Shown: positions 1 to 10,614 of the stretch, one piece after another
Layout of the letters: every line of letters begins with the position of its first letter
Position numbering within the stretch: position 1 is the first letter of the stretch
Assembly: GCF_963924675.1 (NCBI RefSeq)
Contig: NC_089236.1
Span: forward strand, 50,190,500-50,254,499
Source: Phocoena phocoena
Taxonomy: Eukaryota > Chordata > Mammalia > Artiodactyla > Phocoenidae
Length of the DNA stretch: 64,000 bases
Direction of reading: 5' to 3'
Program-made: the position numbers and the translations under genes
Notes under the pieces: generated by a model
Database searches by the model: none
What the model saw: the letters and a program-made list of their open reading frames with translations, nothing else
What the model was told of the DNA's origin: nothing

Positions 1-830
1 CCTCTTGGTGTGAAAAATTAATTGGAAAATCTCTTCATCTACATTTCTTGATCATGTATTTTCTCCTTCTCTGATAATGAAGAATTCTGAAATGTTACTA
101 TCACCACAATTGCTGGTTGATGGCTATTTTATTTACAAATTCCTTCTTCAACACTAATGAGTATGCAATAGCTCTTCAAAATGATCCTGTTTATTTATAG
201 TTTATTGTGAAGTGTTAAATCCTTCCTAACCTGACACCTCTGGGAAGTACATTATTGCTCCAGCTGTATTTACTTTCAAAAATGAGATTTAGGATGAATT
301 ACTGATCTGCTCTATCCAATAAAATGCATTCATCTACTGCAATTTCATTCACCCTAATTGACAAGAGGGTTGAGCTCTCACTGCCTAAAGAGCGGTCTTT
401 TAAGACACTAGATAACACTGAGGATTGCCATTTAAAAGGTGCTCATTCCAATAGCTTTTGCAATTTCCAAATTTGAGGATTTAATTCATTTCATAGAATG
501 TATAGTTGAAAAAATTAAAACCTCATTAAGGAATAGATGCTGGTCAATTAGGCTTACTTACTAGCTAAATTTTTCTCCATATTTGTCCTCAAAGACCTGC
601 AAGTAACAAAAGTGTGGGAAATGTCACTCATGCCTTTATATATGCCAGAGTAAAATAGTTAAATATGTTTGGTGACATTTTTGATAATAGATATCAACAT
701 TTTAAAATTTTTGCTTACTCTTTGCAATGACAATTCCAGGTAAATCAAAGCGGACTTTTAAGAAAAGATTTTTGCTACAAGAATGTTATTCCCACGTAAA
801 ATGGTGAAAAATCAGTAATATCAAAGGAAT
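1..830. other. Unique AT-rich stretch, no gene seen
   Basis: I see no recognisable repeat, RNA gene or convincing exon here. The composition is AT-rich with mixed sequence and little simple repeat. Low repeat content is compatible with a conserved non-coding element, but nothing in the sequence proves that. Confidence 0.5.
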
Positions 831-930
831 TCAGCTAAATAAATTATAATACATCCACAGAATGGAATATTACACAGTCATTAAAATGATACTTTAAAAT
901 AATATGTAATGAAATGGAAATTTTTAAACA
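830..930 (+). repeat. Old L1 relic (ORF2 3' part)
   Basis: The text around 838-900 (an aataaattataatacatcc stretch, then an aatggaatattacacagtcatt stretch) resembles the C-terminal coding part of old mammalian L1 ORF2 on the plus strand. It is short and decayed, and no frame is intact. Confidence 0.5.
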
Positions 931-939
931 AAATACGTA

Positions 940-1040
940 TTTATTCAGCAAACGTTTATTGAGCACTCATTATGTTCCAGACACTGTGCTAGGTGCTGAG
1001 ACCTCAACAGTGACAAAGACACAGTCCCTGACCTTTGATT
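940..1040 (-). repeat. L2 LINE 3' end relic
   Basis: The string cagcaaacgtttattgag, followed by a segment resembling ctatgtgccaggcactgtgctaggtgctg, is the reverse complement of the usual L2 3' terminus. An A-rich run of about 15 bases follows at 1039-1054. Confidence 0.65.
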
Positions 1041-1054
1041 AAAAAAAAAAAAAA

Positions 1055-2330
1055 AGATTGACAAAATCTAATTTATTCTCATTTTAGATATACACACACA
1101 TAAAAACACTGGTGAACACAATACTTATTCTCTGATGACAGAGCTGCAAAACTTAAATTTTCTTCCGTTTGCTACATTTTGCTAAAATAGTGACGCTTTA
1201 TTTTTACTAAAAGGAAACCATTTTGAAAACAATTTTCAGCAAAATGTTGCAAGTTCGTATATCCCAGCCCCCAGTATCACTTGAGAATGTTCAAACTGTA
1301 AATGATATATAAGTAAAGAGATGCCAAGATATCCACAAGGTCTAACATATGATGAGATTATAAATAAGGAAAGTGTTCCTCTCCCTTCAGCCAGTCAACT
1401 ACCTTCACTGAGAACTTGTATGCAAAGCGTCATGTCAAGTACTATAATCTACTTTATGGGCTGTTTTCCTTTTTATAAAATGCTTTCAATATGAAGCAAA
1501 AATTGTGAGATATTGCATGATCATAACTTAAGCTGAAGGGCACGGCAGACAGTAATTTTAATTATTATCTTCGAATAATGAATATACTTGCTCTCATCCT
1601 GCAACATGTCTGGCCACCAACCAATGTGACTTCAGGGTGAGTTGATTGTCACCTTCACCCCACCTGAATTTTATTAAGATCCATTAAAGTATCTTGTTAA
1701 CTACACCTTCTCATCTATTGTGAGGTTTTGGGGTTTTTTTTTTCCCTTTACTAAATCCAAGGTGAATTCAAATGAACAGAATAATGTAAATTAAACAGCT
1801 TGGATGTTTAGTAGAAACTGAGACAGGTTATATTCATTCTGTTGCACGACAGAGTGAAGACAAGACTTTCTCCTCTGTGCTCGCTTTGTGTGTTAAATGC
1901 TTTAATCATTTTGAGAAAAAGGGCTTTCCTTCATTATTACTGCAATGCCAGGAAGGTCTAAGGTTGTGTTTCTTATACAAAATGATAAAAGAACCCTGCA
2001 TTTAGATAGTGATTTGTATTCAGGTGTTTCCAAAATTTTATATGCAATTTTTGATTGCTCTTGTCTGTTTATCGTGAGTTTCTTCTACCTGACTATTTAA
2101 ATGAGGTCAAAGTTTTATGAACCAAGTGACTGTATTAGATTTTAAAATATCAGTACTTCATGGGTATGTTGGAATGTGTACGGGAGGTTGGGAAAAATAT
2201 ACTTAGGCTGCTTGTATTTTTCTGTTTTTATTCAATTTGTGTCCCTAGAAGAATTTACGAAGTTTTCCCTTTAGTAAAGATTATTGTTGAAAGTTTCTTC
2301 TTTTATTTGTTTAAATCAGCTCTAGTTTTG
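1055..2330. other. Unique AT-rich stretch, no gene seen
   Basis: No repeat family or coding exon is recognisable. A T-run lies at 1732-1744. The 76-codon open frame at 2160-2390 is hydrophobic and T-rich, runs into a MIR, and is best explained by composition. Confidence 0.5.
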
Positions 2331-2528
2331 GGGACACAGCTGAAAAACTGTGAAGTCATATTGAGTCTGGTTTTAATCCTAGTTATATGATTTGGGGCAA
2401 GTTATTTAATCCAGGGCTAGCTTTCTCAAGGCTAAAAGGGGAAACTAATATCTATTTCACTAATACCTATTTCCACCATTTGGAATAAATGAGATGATGC
2501 ATGAGGGGCCTGTTGCTTAATAAATGGT
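2330..2528 (+). repeat. MIR SINE relic
   Basis: Diverged plus-strand MIR. The order 'gagtctggttttaatcc', 'gggcaagttatttaat' and 'aatgagatgatgcatgag', ending with 'ttaataaatggtagc', follows the MIR core-to-tail order. Confidence 0.65.
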
Positions 2529-2529
2529 A

Positions 2530-3060
2530 GCTATTGACAGTATCACCTGTTGCTCAGTGGGGACTCACACTAGAAACAAAGATAGTAACAGACAGTATAT
2601 ACCCACTCTCAAGGATGACATTACAGCACTGAATCTGACTTTCCCCCTAAAACATTTAAAAAAATACAATCTCAACAGAAAATACCAGCCTACACGTGTG
2701 CTAGAGATAACAAATGATTTCTGGTGACCATTTCCTATGATCCTGAACGCCAGCCAGTAATTAAAATGGTCGGGTCCAGCCATCCTGTGACTGGACTGTA
2801 GGTCCAGCAGTCCAGCCCACTGTGACGCCCACTCTACCTAAGGGTAGAGGATTAGCAAACACAAAACAGAATTTTTTTGATATTTCTTCCAGTGATGAAC
2901 ATGTATGCTCTTGAAATAAGAATAAAAAAGGAATTAAAAATTAAAATAAATAATCCTGGGAGTAAAAATAAAACTAGAGTGAGGAGAGGCTCAGAGCCCC
3001 AGCTATGCAAGCTCTTTTCCAGGCAAAGAATCAAAAAATACTCAAACATGACGACAATAA
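2530..3060. other. Mostly unique sequence with A-rich patch
   Basis: No family is assigned. An A-rich interval lies at about 2870-2970. A small inverted repeat (TGGACTG ... CAGTCCA) lies near 2793-2815. Overlapping short ORFs on both strands at 2524-3128 have no protein-like features. Confidence 0.4.
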
Positions 3061-3064
3061 TAAC

Positions 3065-3290
3065 TGCCAATTTAATAGAACACTTACTACATGCCAGGCA
3101 TGTTTGCTATACTCACTTCCTGACTTAGATTATCTTAGTTGACTTTCACCATAACTATGAGTTAGTGGTTATTATTACACCCATGCTACAGATGGCAAAA
3201 CAGAATTTGAGAGGTTAAGTAGATACCCAAGTCACAGAATCAGACATTGCATAAGTTGAGATTTGAAATCAGGCAGTATCCCTGGAGAGT
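3065..3290 (-). repeat. MIR SINE relic
   Basis: Reverse-complement MIR: 'cacttactacatgccaggc', then 'ttattattacacccatgcta', 'gagaggttaagtagatac' and 'gatttgaaatcaggcag' occur in the expected minus-strand order. Confidence 0.75.
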
Positions 3291-3554
3291 CCCCGTCTCC
3301 TCCATATGGTCCCTCAGCTGTCTGGACTTAGCCAACATATTAGGGAAGAAGTATTCAAATTAAAAAACTTTCCGAATAGCAGATCCCGAGCAGCACAACA
3401 GACCCCACCGTTTTCCCATCCTATCCATAAGGATGAGAATCGTAAGGTAAAGTCCTATCAAGCACCGTCTCAGGACTTAGAATCAGTAGCACCTGAAAAT
3501 AAAGGCACTCAGTATTGATCATTTACTCTGCATATTCTGTCATCCAAGTGCTTT

Positions 3555-3735
3555 ACTGTCTTAGGTCCCGTATTACTCACAACAAATCTAGGAGATAGAA
3601 ATTATTATTATTACAGTTATCTTCATTGGGGGAAACTAAGATTTAGAGAGACTAACTTGCCCAAGGTCACATAGTTAATGCGTGACAGGATGGAGCTAGC
3701 TCTCCTATCCAGACCACTCATGCCAGAGTCCATGC
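3555..3735 (-). repeat. MIR SINE relic
   Basis: Reverse-complement MIR, recognised by 'ggaaactaagatttagagag', 'cttgcccaaggtcacatag' and 'ccagagtccatgc'. These are the hallmark lines of the MIR tRNA-related and core regions. Confidence 0.8.
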
Positions 3736-3784
3736 TTCAGAAAAGCACATCCTGCAAATACAAAGTATCTACAAATACTGGAGA

Positions 3785-3870
3785 TACTGAAGAACAGAGC
3801 GGTGCTTTTCATCTTTGTATCCACAGCCCCTAGAACAGAGCCTGACATAGAGTTGGTATCAACAATAATC
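3785..3870 (+). repeat. L2 LINE 3' end relic
   Basis: The order 'tcatctttgtatccacagcc', 'ctagaacagagcctgacata' and 'gagttggtatcaac' matches the sense-strand L2 3' end. Confidence 0.6.
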
Positions 3871-3892
3871 ACAGACACTTCAAAAACTTTTA

Positions 3893-4015
3893 CCTGGGGC
3901 CAGGCACTCAAGGGCTTTAAGTATATACCAACTCATGCAATCTTTGCAACAACTCTACAAGGAAGATACTAGTATTATCTCCATTTTTCAGATGAGAAAA
4001 CTGACGAATGACACA
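3893..4015 (-). repeat. MIR SINE relic
   Basis: Minus-strand MIR: 'ggggccaggcactcaagg', 'gcaacaactctacaaggaag' and 'tctccatttttcagatgag' occur in order. Confidence 0.65.
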
Positions 4016-4018
4016 TGG

Positions 4019-4072
4019 AAAAAAGACAGGGAAGGAAGGGAGGGAGGGGAGGGAGGAAGAGGGAAGAAAAGA
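4019..4072 (+). repeat. Purine-rich (GGGA/GGAA)n tract
   Basis: A GA-only run containing several GGGAGGGAGG blocks directly follows the MIR. Overlapping short ORFs on both strands here are products of this low-complexity tract. Confidence 0.85.
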
Positions 4073-4079
4073 ATATTTC

Positions 4080-5225
4080 AGAAGACAGACATTGGCTTCT
4101 CCAAACAGATTCCTTCTTGTAACCCTGCTCATATGTGAAGCTCAAACGTGTACCATATGAAAGAGTTCCCACTGCTTGACCTTTACCTGGGACAGAGACA
4201 ATTAATGGTTTTGTATGATTCAGAGTTTATATCCCAGGTGCATCATTAGTCACTGTTCGGATTTAAAATGTCACCAAAACTCAACAGCTTCTCTGGGCGT
4301 GTGGAGGCACAGCTGCGCTGTTCTGTTTCCGTGATCTTTGAGGCTGTTTATGTGATGTGTTGCACAATCACTCTAGGTAAAGTCACAACAAAGCTATCTG
4401 AATATCATTTCTGAAAAAGGCCAAAGTTGGCATCCATAATCATGCAAAGGGCAGCATTCTAGAGACAACAAGGGCTGGAGGCAAGAGCAGGGGCAACCGC
4501 GGTAGGGGGCGGGGTGCAGAATCAAGCCCGCCGGAAGCTTGGGATCCCAGCAGGTCCAGGGAACACCCAAAAAGAGATCTAGGTACTCAGGCAGGACTAA
4601 AGAGCTTGTCAAGCAGGCTGTGGCTCTCTCATCATAGAGCTGCCATCCTGGGGATCTTGGAGAAACTGGAAGGAAAAGTGGGATGTTGGTCACAAGGAAG
4701 GACAGGAACCCAGCTATTCAATATGGAGTACAAATTTGATCTCAGTCATTTAAACTAATGAACTAGGTTAGGTTCCTTAAACTCTAATTATAAGATTAGT
4801 CTCAGAAGCTAGTAAAGGGCTGGACTTTTGACATAGCTGTTTACTTTGGGTTTAGCCATCTCACTTATGTCTAATGGCTTTTCAGTTGATTCTCATGAGT
4901 TTTCCAGTTAACACATGGCATCATTTGCAAATGATCATGCTGTCTCCGCTCTCGCAGCCATTATAACCACTTCTTTCCATCTTCTTTGCACTGGGCAGGA
5001 CTTAGAGACCAGTACAGGCCCGCATCCCCTCATCCAAAACTCCCGGGACCAGATATGTTTGGGAATTCAGAATGTTTCAAGTTTTTAAAAGGTGGTAATA
5101 AGAGTTTTCCATAGTAAGGTATAAAGCAGCACTCCTTGACCAACACATTAACGCTTCTTCAAGCAACAAAATGAATGTTCTGGGGATGAATAAGTGCTAT
5201 ATAGCACCTCACTTAAGCTCAGGGA
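4080..5225. other. Unique stretch, no gene seen
   Basis: No repeat family is recognised with confidence. A locally GC-richer patch lies at 4480-4640. The 99-codon minus-strand frame at 4394-4693 crosses it but shows no domain, signal peptide or splice context that I recognise. Confidence 0.4.
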
Positions 5226-5254
5226 AGGTTTTGCTATCACATGAGTTATTTAAA

Positions 5255-5528
5255 AAAAAAACTTCGGTTGCCGGGGGGTAAGGGGAGGGGAGGGGTAAAT
5301 TGGAAGATTGGGATTGACACATACACACTACTACATATAAAATGGATAACTGATAGGGACCTACCGTATAGCACAGAGAACTCTACTCAATGCTCTGTAA
5401 AGGCCTATATGGGTGGGGAATCTGGAAAAGAGTGGATAGATGTTCGTATAACAGATTCACTTTGCTGTACACCTGAAACTGGCACAACATTGTAAATCAA
5501 TTATACCCCAAAATTAAAAAAAAACAAC
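5255..5528 (+). repeat. L1 3' end (3' UTR fragment), cetartiodactyl type
   Basis: A 5'-truncated L1 tail on the plus strand. It has a G-rich polypurine tract (5273-5295), then 'acctaccgtatagcacag', 'tgctgtacacctgaaac' and 'ttgtaaatcaattatac', ending in an A-rich tail. The same 3' UTR recurs at about 13.2, 25.1, 40.1 and 44.2 kb. Confidence 0.85.
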
Positions 5529-5614
5529 TTTTGGTTTTCAGAGCCTCAGGATTTCGTAATTGCAGATAAGGGACCGTGAACATGAAATAAGAAACAGTGG
5601 CTATAATGGGAATC

Positions 5615-5825
5615 TTTTTTTTTTTTTTTTTCCCGGTGCGTGGGCCTCTCACTGTTGTGGCCTCTCCCGTTGCGGAGCACAGGCTCCGGACACGCAGGCT
5701 CAGCGGCCATGGCTCACGGGCCCAGCCGCTCCGCGGCATGTGGGATCTTCCCGGACTGGGGCACGAACCCCTGTCCCCTGCATCGACAGGCGGACTCTCA
5801 ACCACTGCGCCACCAGGGAAGCCCC
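5615..5825 (-). mobile_element. CHR SINE (tRNA-Glu derived), minus strand
   Basis: A young cetacean CHR SINE in reverse orientation. The T-run at 5615-5631 is its poly(A) tail, and its head is 'gggcttccctggtggcgcag' read on the minus strand. It is bounded by an 8-bp TSD 'tgggaatc' at 5607-5614 and 5826-5833. Pol III A- and B-box-like sequence lies in the tRNA-derived head. All ORFs of about 70-110 codons over this interval are frames through the SINE, not genes. Confidence 0.93.
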
Positions 5826-5834
5826 TGGGAATCA

Positions 5835-6560
5835 TTTTTGAGAAGGAACAAAAATGGATGAGACTTGAGATGGTGTCTTTTTAGAGGAGGGAGGTGCTGT
5901 AAGAGAATGAGGTTAAGTGGGAAAGAACGAAAAGAAGATGGAGGAAACGTTCCCCCAAAGAGCAGGAGCACACGGACCCCAGAGCTCATGTATTTTGGAC
6001 AAGCAGGAAGTCCTGCCTTCAGACGTAACCCCAGGCCTTTAATTTTTAGAACCAGAGAACCCTGAGACATAACTTACTAAAAAGCACTTATCACGCTAAT
6101 CTGGTTTCCATCCTGGTAAAAGCTAGATCCTAAGAGCTAGGTCATGGCTTTATCATCTTTGCAATCCCTAAAAACACCTCACCTATGACCTTTATTTGCA
6201 GCTATTTAATAAACCAACTTTTGTGGAGTTAATGTCTCTGGGTATGCAAAAGACACTGAGTAGAAAAAAGAGGAAATATTTTCGGAGGGCAGTAATACTG
6301 GCCATGCCATACACACATGGATCACCCATTTCCACGACAGCAGTCGCTAAGGCGCATATGCGAGGAGTCATGACCAACATAGGAGAGTCTGGAAAAGATG
6401 GAGCTGGCTTCAGTTACTCGGCCTAACTGCAGAGAATGAGCAAACACTCGACCTCACTGATTGCTGAGGTCACTGCAGGGAAGGAAGTGCTCCTTGAGCA
6501 AGTGGACTTCCTCATAAAATAGCTCCCGGTCCTCTGAGTTATACCTTCCAACACTACTGT
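5835..6560. other. Unique stretch between two SINEs
   Basis: No repeat or gene is recognised. Short open frames at 5865-6065 and 6192-6426 are unremarkable. Confidence 0.4.
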
Positions 6561-6578
6561 AAAAAATCCCTTCTGTGG

Positions 6579-6780
6579 GGCTTCCCTGGTGGCGCAGTGG
6601 TTGAGAGTCCGCCTGCCGATGCAGGCGACACGGGTTCGTTCCCCGGTCCGGGAAGATCCCACATACCGCGGAGCGGCTGGGCCCGTGAGCCATGGCCGCT
6701 GAACCTGCGTGTCCGGAGCCTGTGCTCCGCAACAGGAGAGGCCACAACAGTGAGAGGCCCGCGTACCGCAAAAAAAAAAA
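6579..6780 (+). mobile_element. CHR SINE, plus strand
   Basis: A young CHR SINE starting 'ggcttccctggtggcgcag' with an A-tail of about 14 bases. The TSD core 'aaaatcccttctgtgg' lies at 6563-6578 and 6781-6796. Perfect duplicates indicate recent L1-mediated insertion. Confidence 0.93.
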
Positions 6781-7100
6781 AAAATCCCTTCTGTGGAAAC
6801 TGTTCAGCAGAAAGCCCTTAATATCTCCCAGCCTATTATCCTCCTTCACGTTTCTCTATCCATTTCAATGATGTACCATGATCACCCCGTTCTCCTCCCT
6901 TCATCTTGCCAATCCTCATTCCTCCCCACCTTCCACTCACCAGTGTCCTTATATGTTCGCAGACAACTTCTCTCCTGAGTAAGTGCCTGCTGGGTACGCA
7001 TATCTAATTGTTGGATCAATCTCAAGTTCAAAATCAAACTCGGTGTTATCACAATACCATTCCTCTTCCTGACTTCCGAATGTTTAAAAACGACATTGCC

Positions 7101-7300
7101 GGGACTTCCCTGGTGGTCCAGTGGTTAAGACACCACACTTCCAAAGCAGGGGGTGCGGGCTCAATCCCTGGTCAGGGAACTAATCCCACATGTCACGTAG
7201 TGGAGCCAGAAATAAATACATAAATAAAAATGAAAGGTTGGAGTTTAACAGAGAGCATGTTGTTCGCGATAATACAAATACTTCAAAAAAACACAAAATG
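7101..7300 (+). mobile_element. CHR-1-like SINE with extra 3' sequence
   Basis: The SINE head starts 'gggacttccctggtggtcca' at 7101. Its A-rich segment (7205-7236) is followed by about 47 bases of non-SINE DNA and a second A-rich run (7284-7298). The TSD (left 7081-7100 'tgtttaaaaacgacattgcc', right 7301-7322 with two extra bases) lies outside all of this, so the extra DNA was inserted together with the SINE. This is the structure of a SINE read-through (3' transduction) event. Confidence 0.85.
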
Positions 7301-7322
7301 TGTTTTAAAAAACGACATTGCC

Positions 7323-7955
7323 ATTTTTCCACTGACAAATTTGAAAATGATCATACCTCAAAGAAAATCAGATTTTAAATTCCTCTTCAGGTTTATTTAC
7401 GTTCTCCCAATCTCCCACCCAGACTATTTCAATCGTTTCTGCCCAGATTTCCTTTCCTCCAATTAAGCCATCACATCAATAGCAATCTTAATCAGGCAGG
7501 AATTGCATTCAGCTGTGAGTAATAAACCTCTGAAAAATAATGGCTTAAACAAGATTAGGGTATATTTTTCTCTCCCTTTGACTCAGGTTCCTTCCAGCTT
7601 TGTACTCCACCGTCTTTACGGAGGCCCTCTTCTCCTCTAACTGTAAAGATGGCTGCTGGAATTCAAACCATCTTGTTCATTCCCAGGAAAGAAGAAGAAA
7701 GATCTAAGGGAAAGGGGGCATGACATCTGAGTCAGCAGGAGCTCCCCTAGAAACTCCCCGAAAAACTTCTTCCTAGAATACAGTCCCAGGAGCCCCTCAA
7801 CTACAGGGGAGACTGGGAAACAAAGTTTTTTAGCTGGCATTCATCATTCCCCTAAAACTGAGACTGAGGTAGTAAGGAGGGTGAGAAGAATGTTAAACAG
7901 GCAAAATTAGACTGCAAGTTACTATTTCTAAAGTAAATTTGTGAGAAAAAGAAAG
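7323..7955. other. Mostly unique stretch; possible old repeat at 7520-7840
   Basis: Around 7530-7840 the text (aatggcttaaacaagatta, then ggctgctggaattcaaacca) has the feel of an old interspersed repeat, but I cannot name the family. No gene is seen. Confidence 0.35.
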
Positions 7956-8062
7956 CATTCCGTATAGCCTCATTGCCTATGAAGTTAAATCTAAAATTGT
8001 AGCAAAATGTTCAAGACTTTCCAGGATCTACCCACAACCAATCTCCCAGCCCTTTCTTCTAC
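7955..8062 (+). repeat. L2-like LINE relic
   Basis: 'gttcaagactttccaggatc' and 'ccagccctttcttctac' resemble the coding 3' part of L2-type LINEs. It is short and weak. Confidence 0.4.
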
Positions 8063-8237
8063 TTCTCAGAGCAGTTGTCCTCAGATTTTAATGTGCTTAT
8101 GAATCACCTGGGGATCTTGTTAAAATGCAGAAGCTATTTCAGTAGGTCTGAGACAAGGTCTGAATTTCTGCATTTCTAACAAGTTCCCATGTGATACTGA
8201 TGCTGTTGGTCCCTGGAGCACAAGGTTCTAGAGCAGC
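8063..8237 (+). mobile_element. hAT-Charlie MITE (MER20/MER5 type)
   Basis: A non-autonomous DNA transposon relic. The order is 'gaatcacctggggatcttg', 'cagtaggtctgagac', 'tgcatttctaacaagttc', 'gatactgatgctgttggtcc'. It abuts a second hAT element. Confidence 0.75.
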
Positions 8238-8467
8238 AATTCTCAACTAGAGGCCGTACTGCCTCCAAGGAGACTTTTGGCAACATCTGGAGAAAATCTT
8301 GTTTGTTACAACGTGGGGTGCGGGGAGTAGGGAAGGCAGGGCGCTACTGGCATCTAGGAAGTAGAGGCCAGGGATGCTGCTAAGTATCCTACAATGCACA
8401 GGACAGCCCCCTGCATCAAAGAATTGTCTGATCCAAATTGTCAGTACTGCTGAGGTTGAAAAGCCCC
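8238..8467 (+). mobile_element. Second hAT-type MER element
   Basis: Starts near 'cagcaattctcaactagag' and ends 'gaggttgaaaagccc', giving imperfect terminal inverted repeats. Between them are 'ggcaacatctggag' and 'cctacaatgcacaggac'. An imperfect duplicate 'gttctagag'/'gttcaagaa' flanks it, as expected for an old hAT insertion. Exact family not assigned. Confidence 0.65.
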
Positions 8468-8711
8468 GTTCAAGAAGTAGCCTATGCTCTGGAAAGATGG
8501 GATTAGATGTTATTCAGATAAGCCCTGCCTTTTCCTATCTTTATCAACATGTTTCCCCCAGTTAGTTCTTATCTCCCCCACAGTCAGCTCTATCAGCTGA
8601 TTTCTCATTCTTGTATCCAGGCACTGTTGATACACCACCACTTCATGAATGCATGCCAGTTCCCCTGACCATGGGTTCTCTCCCACCTCTGAATTGCCTT
8701 TTATGAACTTG

Positions 8712-9064
8712 CTAGAGACTGAATGTTTGTGCCCTCCAATACTCATATACTAAAAACTCATTTCTAACATGATGGTATTTAGAGGTGGGACCTTTCGGAG
8801 TGAGTAGGTCATGCGGGCTCTAAAGAATGGGATTAGTGCCCTTATAAAAGAGACAGAAGGCTCCCTCATCCCTTTCGCCATGGGGGACATATCCAGAGGA
8901 CAGCTGTCTATGAACAAGGAAGCAGGCTCTCATCAGACATCAAATCTCCTGGCACCTTGATTTTGGACTCCCCAGCCTCCATTACTATAAGAAATAACTT
9001 CTGTTGCTTATAAGCCATCCACTCTATGACATTTTGTTATAGCAGCCCTAATGCACTAAGCAAG
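8712..9064 (+). mobile_element. Solo LTR, ERVL-MaLR (MST/MLT1 type)
   Basis: About 350 bp. It contains 'gactgaatgtttgtgccc', 'aatgggattagtgcccttat', 'gaagcaggctctcatcag' and, near the end, a diverged polyadenylation region 'aagaaataacttctgttgct' followed by 'agcagccctaatgcac'. These follow the MaLR LTR order. No internal retroviral region adjoins it, so it is a solo LTR. Confidence 0.85.
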
Positions 9065-9179
9065 CACTTCTCACAAGAAATAGACTATAAATTGTTCAAG
9101 GTGGATACCGTACTTTCATCACCTTGGTAAACTTCCATGGTAGCCACTGGCGTGGTGCCCTACACACTATTAAATGGGC

Positions 9180-9300
9180 TCCCTTTTTTATTTTTATATA
9201 ACACATAGGTATTTAAAATTATTAAAATGTATATGTATATAATTATATAAATATACATAAGTAGATCTATACATATATATAAAATACACATTAGGCCTTT
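9180..9300 (+). repeat. AT-rich low-complexity tract
   Basis: Nearly pure A/T with TATA-like repeats (atatgtatataattatataa). No family is assigned. Confidence 0.8.
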
Positions 9301-9888
9301 AAGAAATGGCCCTAATTCAGTTAACTCACCATGGCTCTATCTTTCCTAGTCTCTTCCTTATAACAACCACCAGTGCAGACTGTAACACCTTCCAGTCCTC
9401 ATAAAACCCAAATATAATTCCCATAGACAGGTTTTAAAATGAGGAGGAAAAGAAAATTAAAAACCCCTCATTTAGGGCCACTGTCTGGCTTTCATTAAGC
9501 CTTCCCTGATTCTTTCGGGCCAGGGTTCATGGACCAGTGCCTATTTACCTGGTTGGCTGAGATTAAAATGAGTAATAGACCCTCTGTGCTATCAATACAG
9601 TCCTAATGCATATTTCATTGAGCTGAACTCCCACTCGGGTTCTTTTTCTGAGTTTCAGACAGAGGTAAGACAGGTATGTCTTGCTTGTTCACTAGCATTT
9701 AAAAAAGGTTGCTCTTTTCTCACAATTTTGTGCTTAAGATGATTTCTAGGAAGGTAGAATCATTGTGTTTATTTGACCATCTGTTAGGAGAACACTGATT
9801 CACTAGAACAGACTTCCAACTGATTCACATTTCAAAACTTTAATAAAATATTTTAAGCAAAGGTCAGAGGGATAGCCCATTTTCCATT
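9300..9888. other. Unique stretch, no gene seen
   Basis: No repeat or exon is recognised. It runs up to the CA-rich microsatellite. Confidence 0.4.
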
Positions 9889-9894
9889 AAATTA

Positions 9895-10132
9895 TACCCA
9901 AACGCATATACATGCATATACATCACACGTTCCCACACATATATACATACATGCATACAGTTGCACACATGTGTACCTACATGCACACACTATGCAGATC
10001 AACGTGTATACACAAGCATACACACATAACATACTCAGACGCCTGCATGCACATACACTCATCACCCATATGCACATACACACACTAACATATATACACA
10101 CTTATGCACCCACACACATGCACAGACATATC
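9895..10132 (+). repeat. CA/ACATA-rich imperfect microsatellite
   Basis: About 240 bp of interrupted (CA)n, (CATA)n and (CATG)n units. The cysteine- and valine-rich 69-codon minus-strand frame at 9892-10101 is only a translation of this repeat. Confidence 0.9.
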
Positions 10133-10137
10133 CACCT

Positions 10138-10612
10138 GAAGTAGGCTGCAAAGTGGCCCCCCAAAGATATCAGGACCTAATCCTTGCCATTTGATATCTT
10201 ATCTGGGGAAAAGACCTTGACTAATGTTACTAAGGATCTTGCGATGGAGAGATCATTCTCATTCTGGACTGTCGAGATGGGCCCTGACGCCATCACTAGT
10301 GCCTTTATAAGAGAGCAGGGAGAGATTTTACACACACACACAAAGGAGAAGTTCCATATGAAGACAGAGGCAGAGCCTGGAATGATGTGGCCACAGTCAA
10401 GAAATGCCCAGTGACCAGAGGCTGGAAGAGGCAAGGATCAGTTTTCTCCTTTAGAATCTCCAGAGGGACTGTGGCACTGCCTACACCTTGATTTCAGCCC
10501 AGTGATGCTAATTTCAGACTTCTGGCCTCCAAAACCATGAGAGAATAAATTTCTGTTGTATTAAGCCACTAAGTTTGTGGTAATTCGTTACAGCAGCCCC
10601 AGGAAACACCCA
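10138..10612 (+). mobile_element. Solo LTR, ERVL-MaLR (MLT1 type)
   Basis: Contains 'gtggccccccaaagatatc', 'aaggatcttgcgatggag', 'gaggctggaagaggcaagg', 'tgatttcagcccagtgatg', the polyadenylation region 'gagaataaatttctgttgt' and 'ccactaagtttgtggtaatt'. About 475 bp. It sits between two blocks of CA-rich microsatellite (9895-10132 and 10615-10757). The overlapping ORFs at 10177-10434 are chance frames in the LTR. Confidence 0.88.
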
Positions 10613-10614
10613 TC

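Noticed and set aside
5497..5884. Overlapping ORFs of 73-112 codons on both strands
   Set aside because: All are translations of one CHR SINE (5615-5825).
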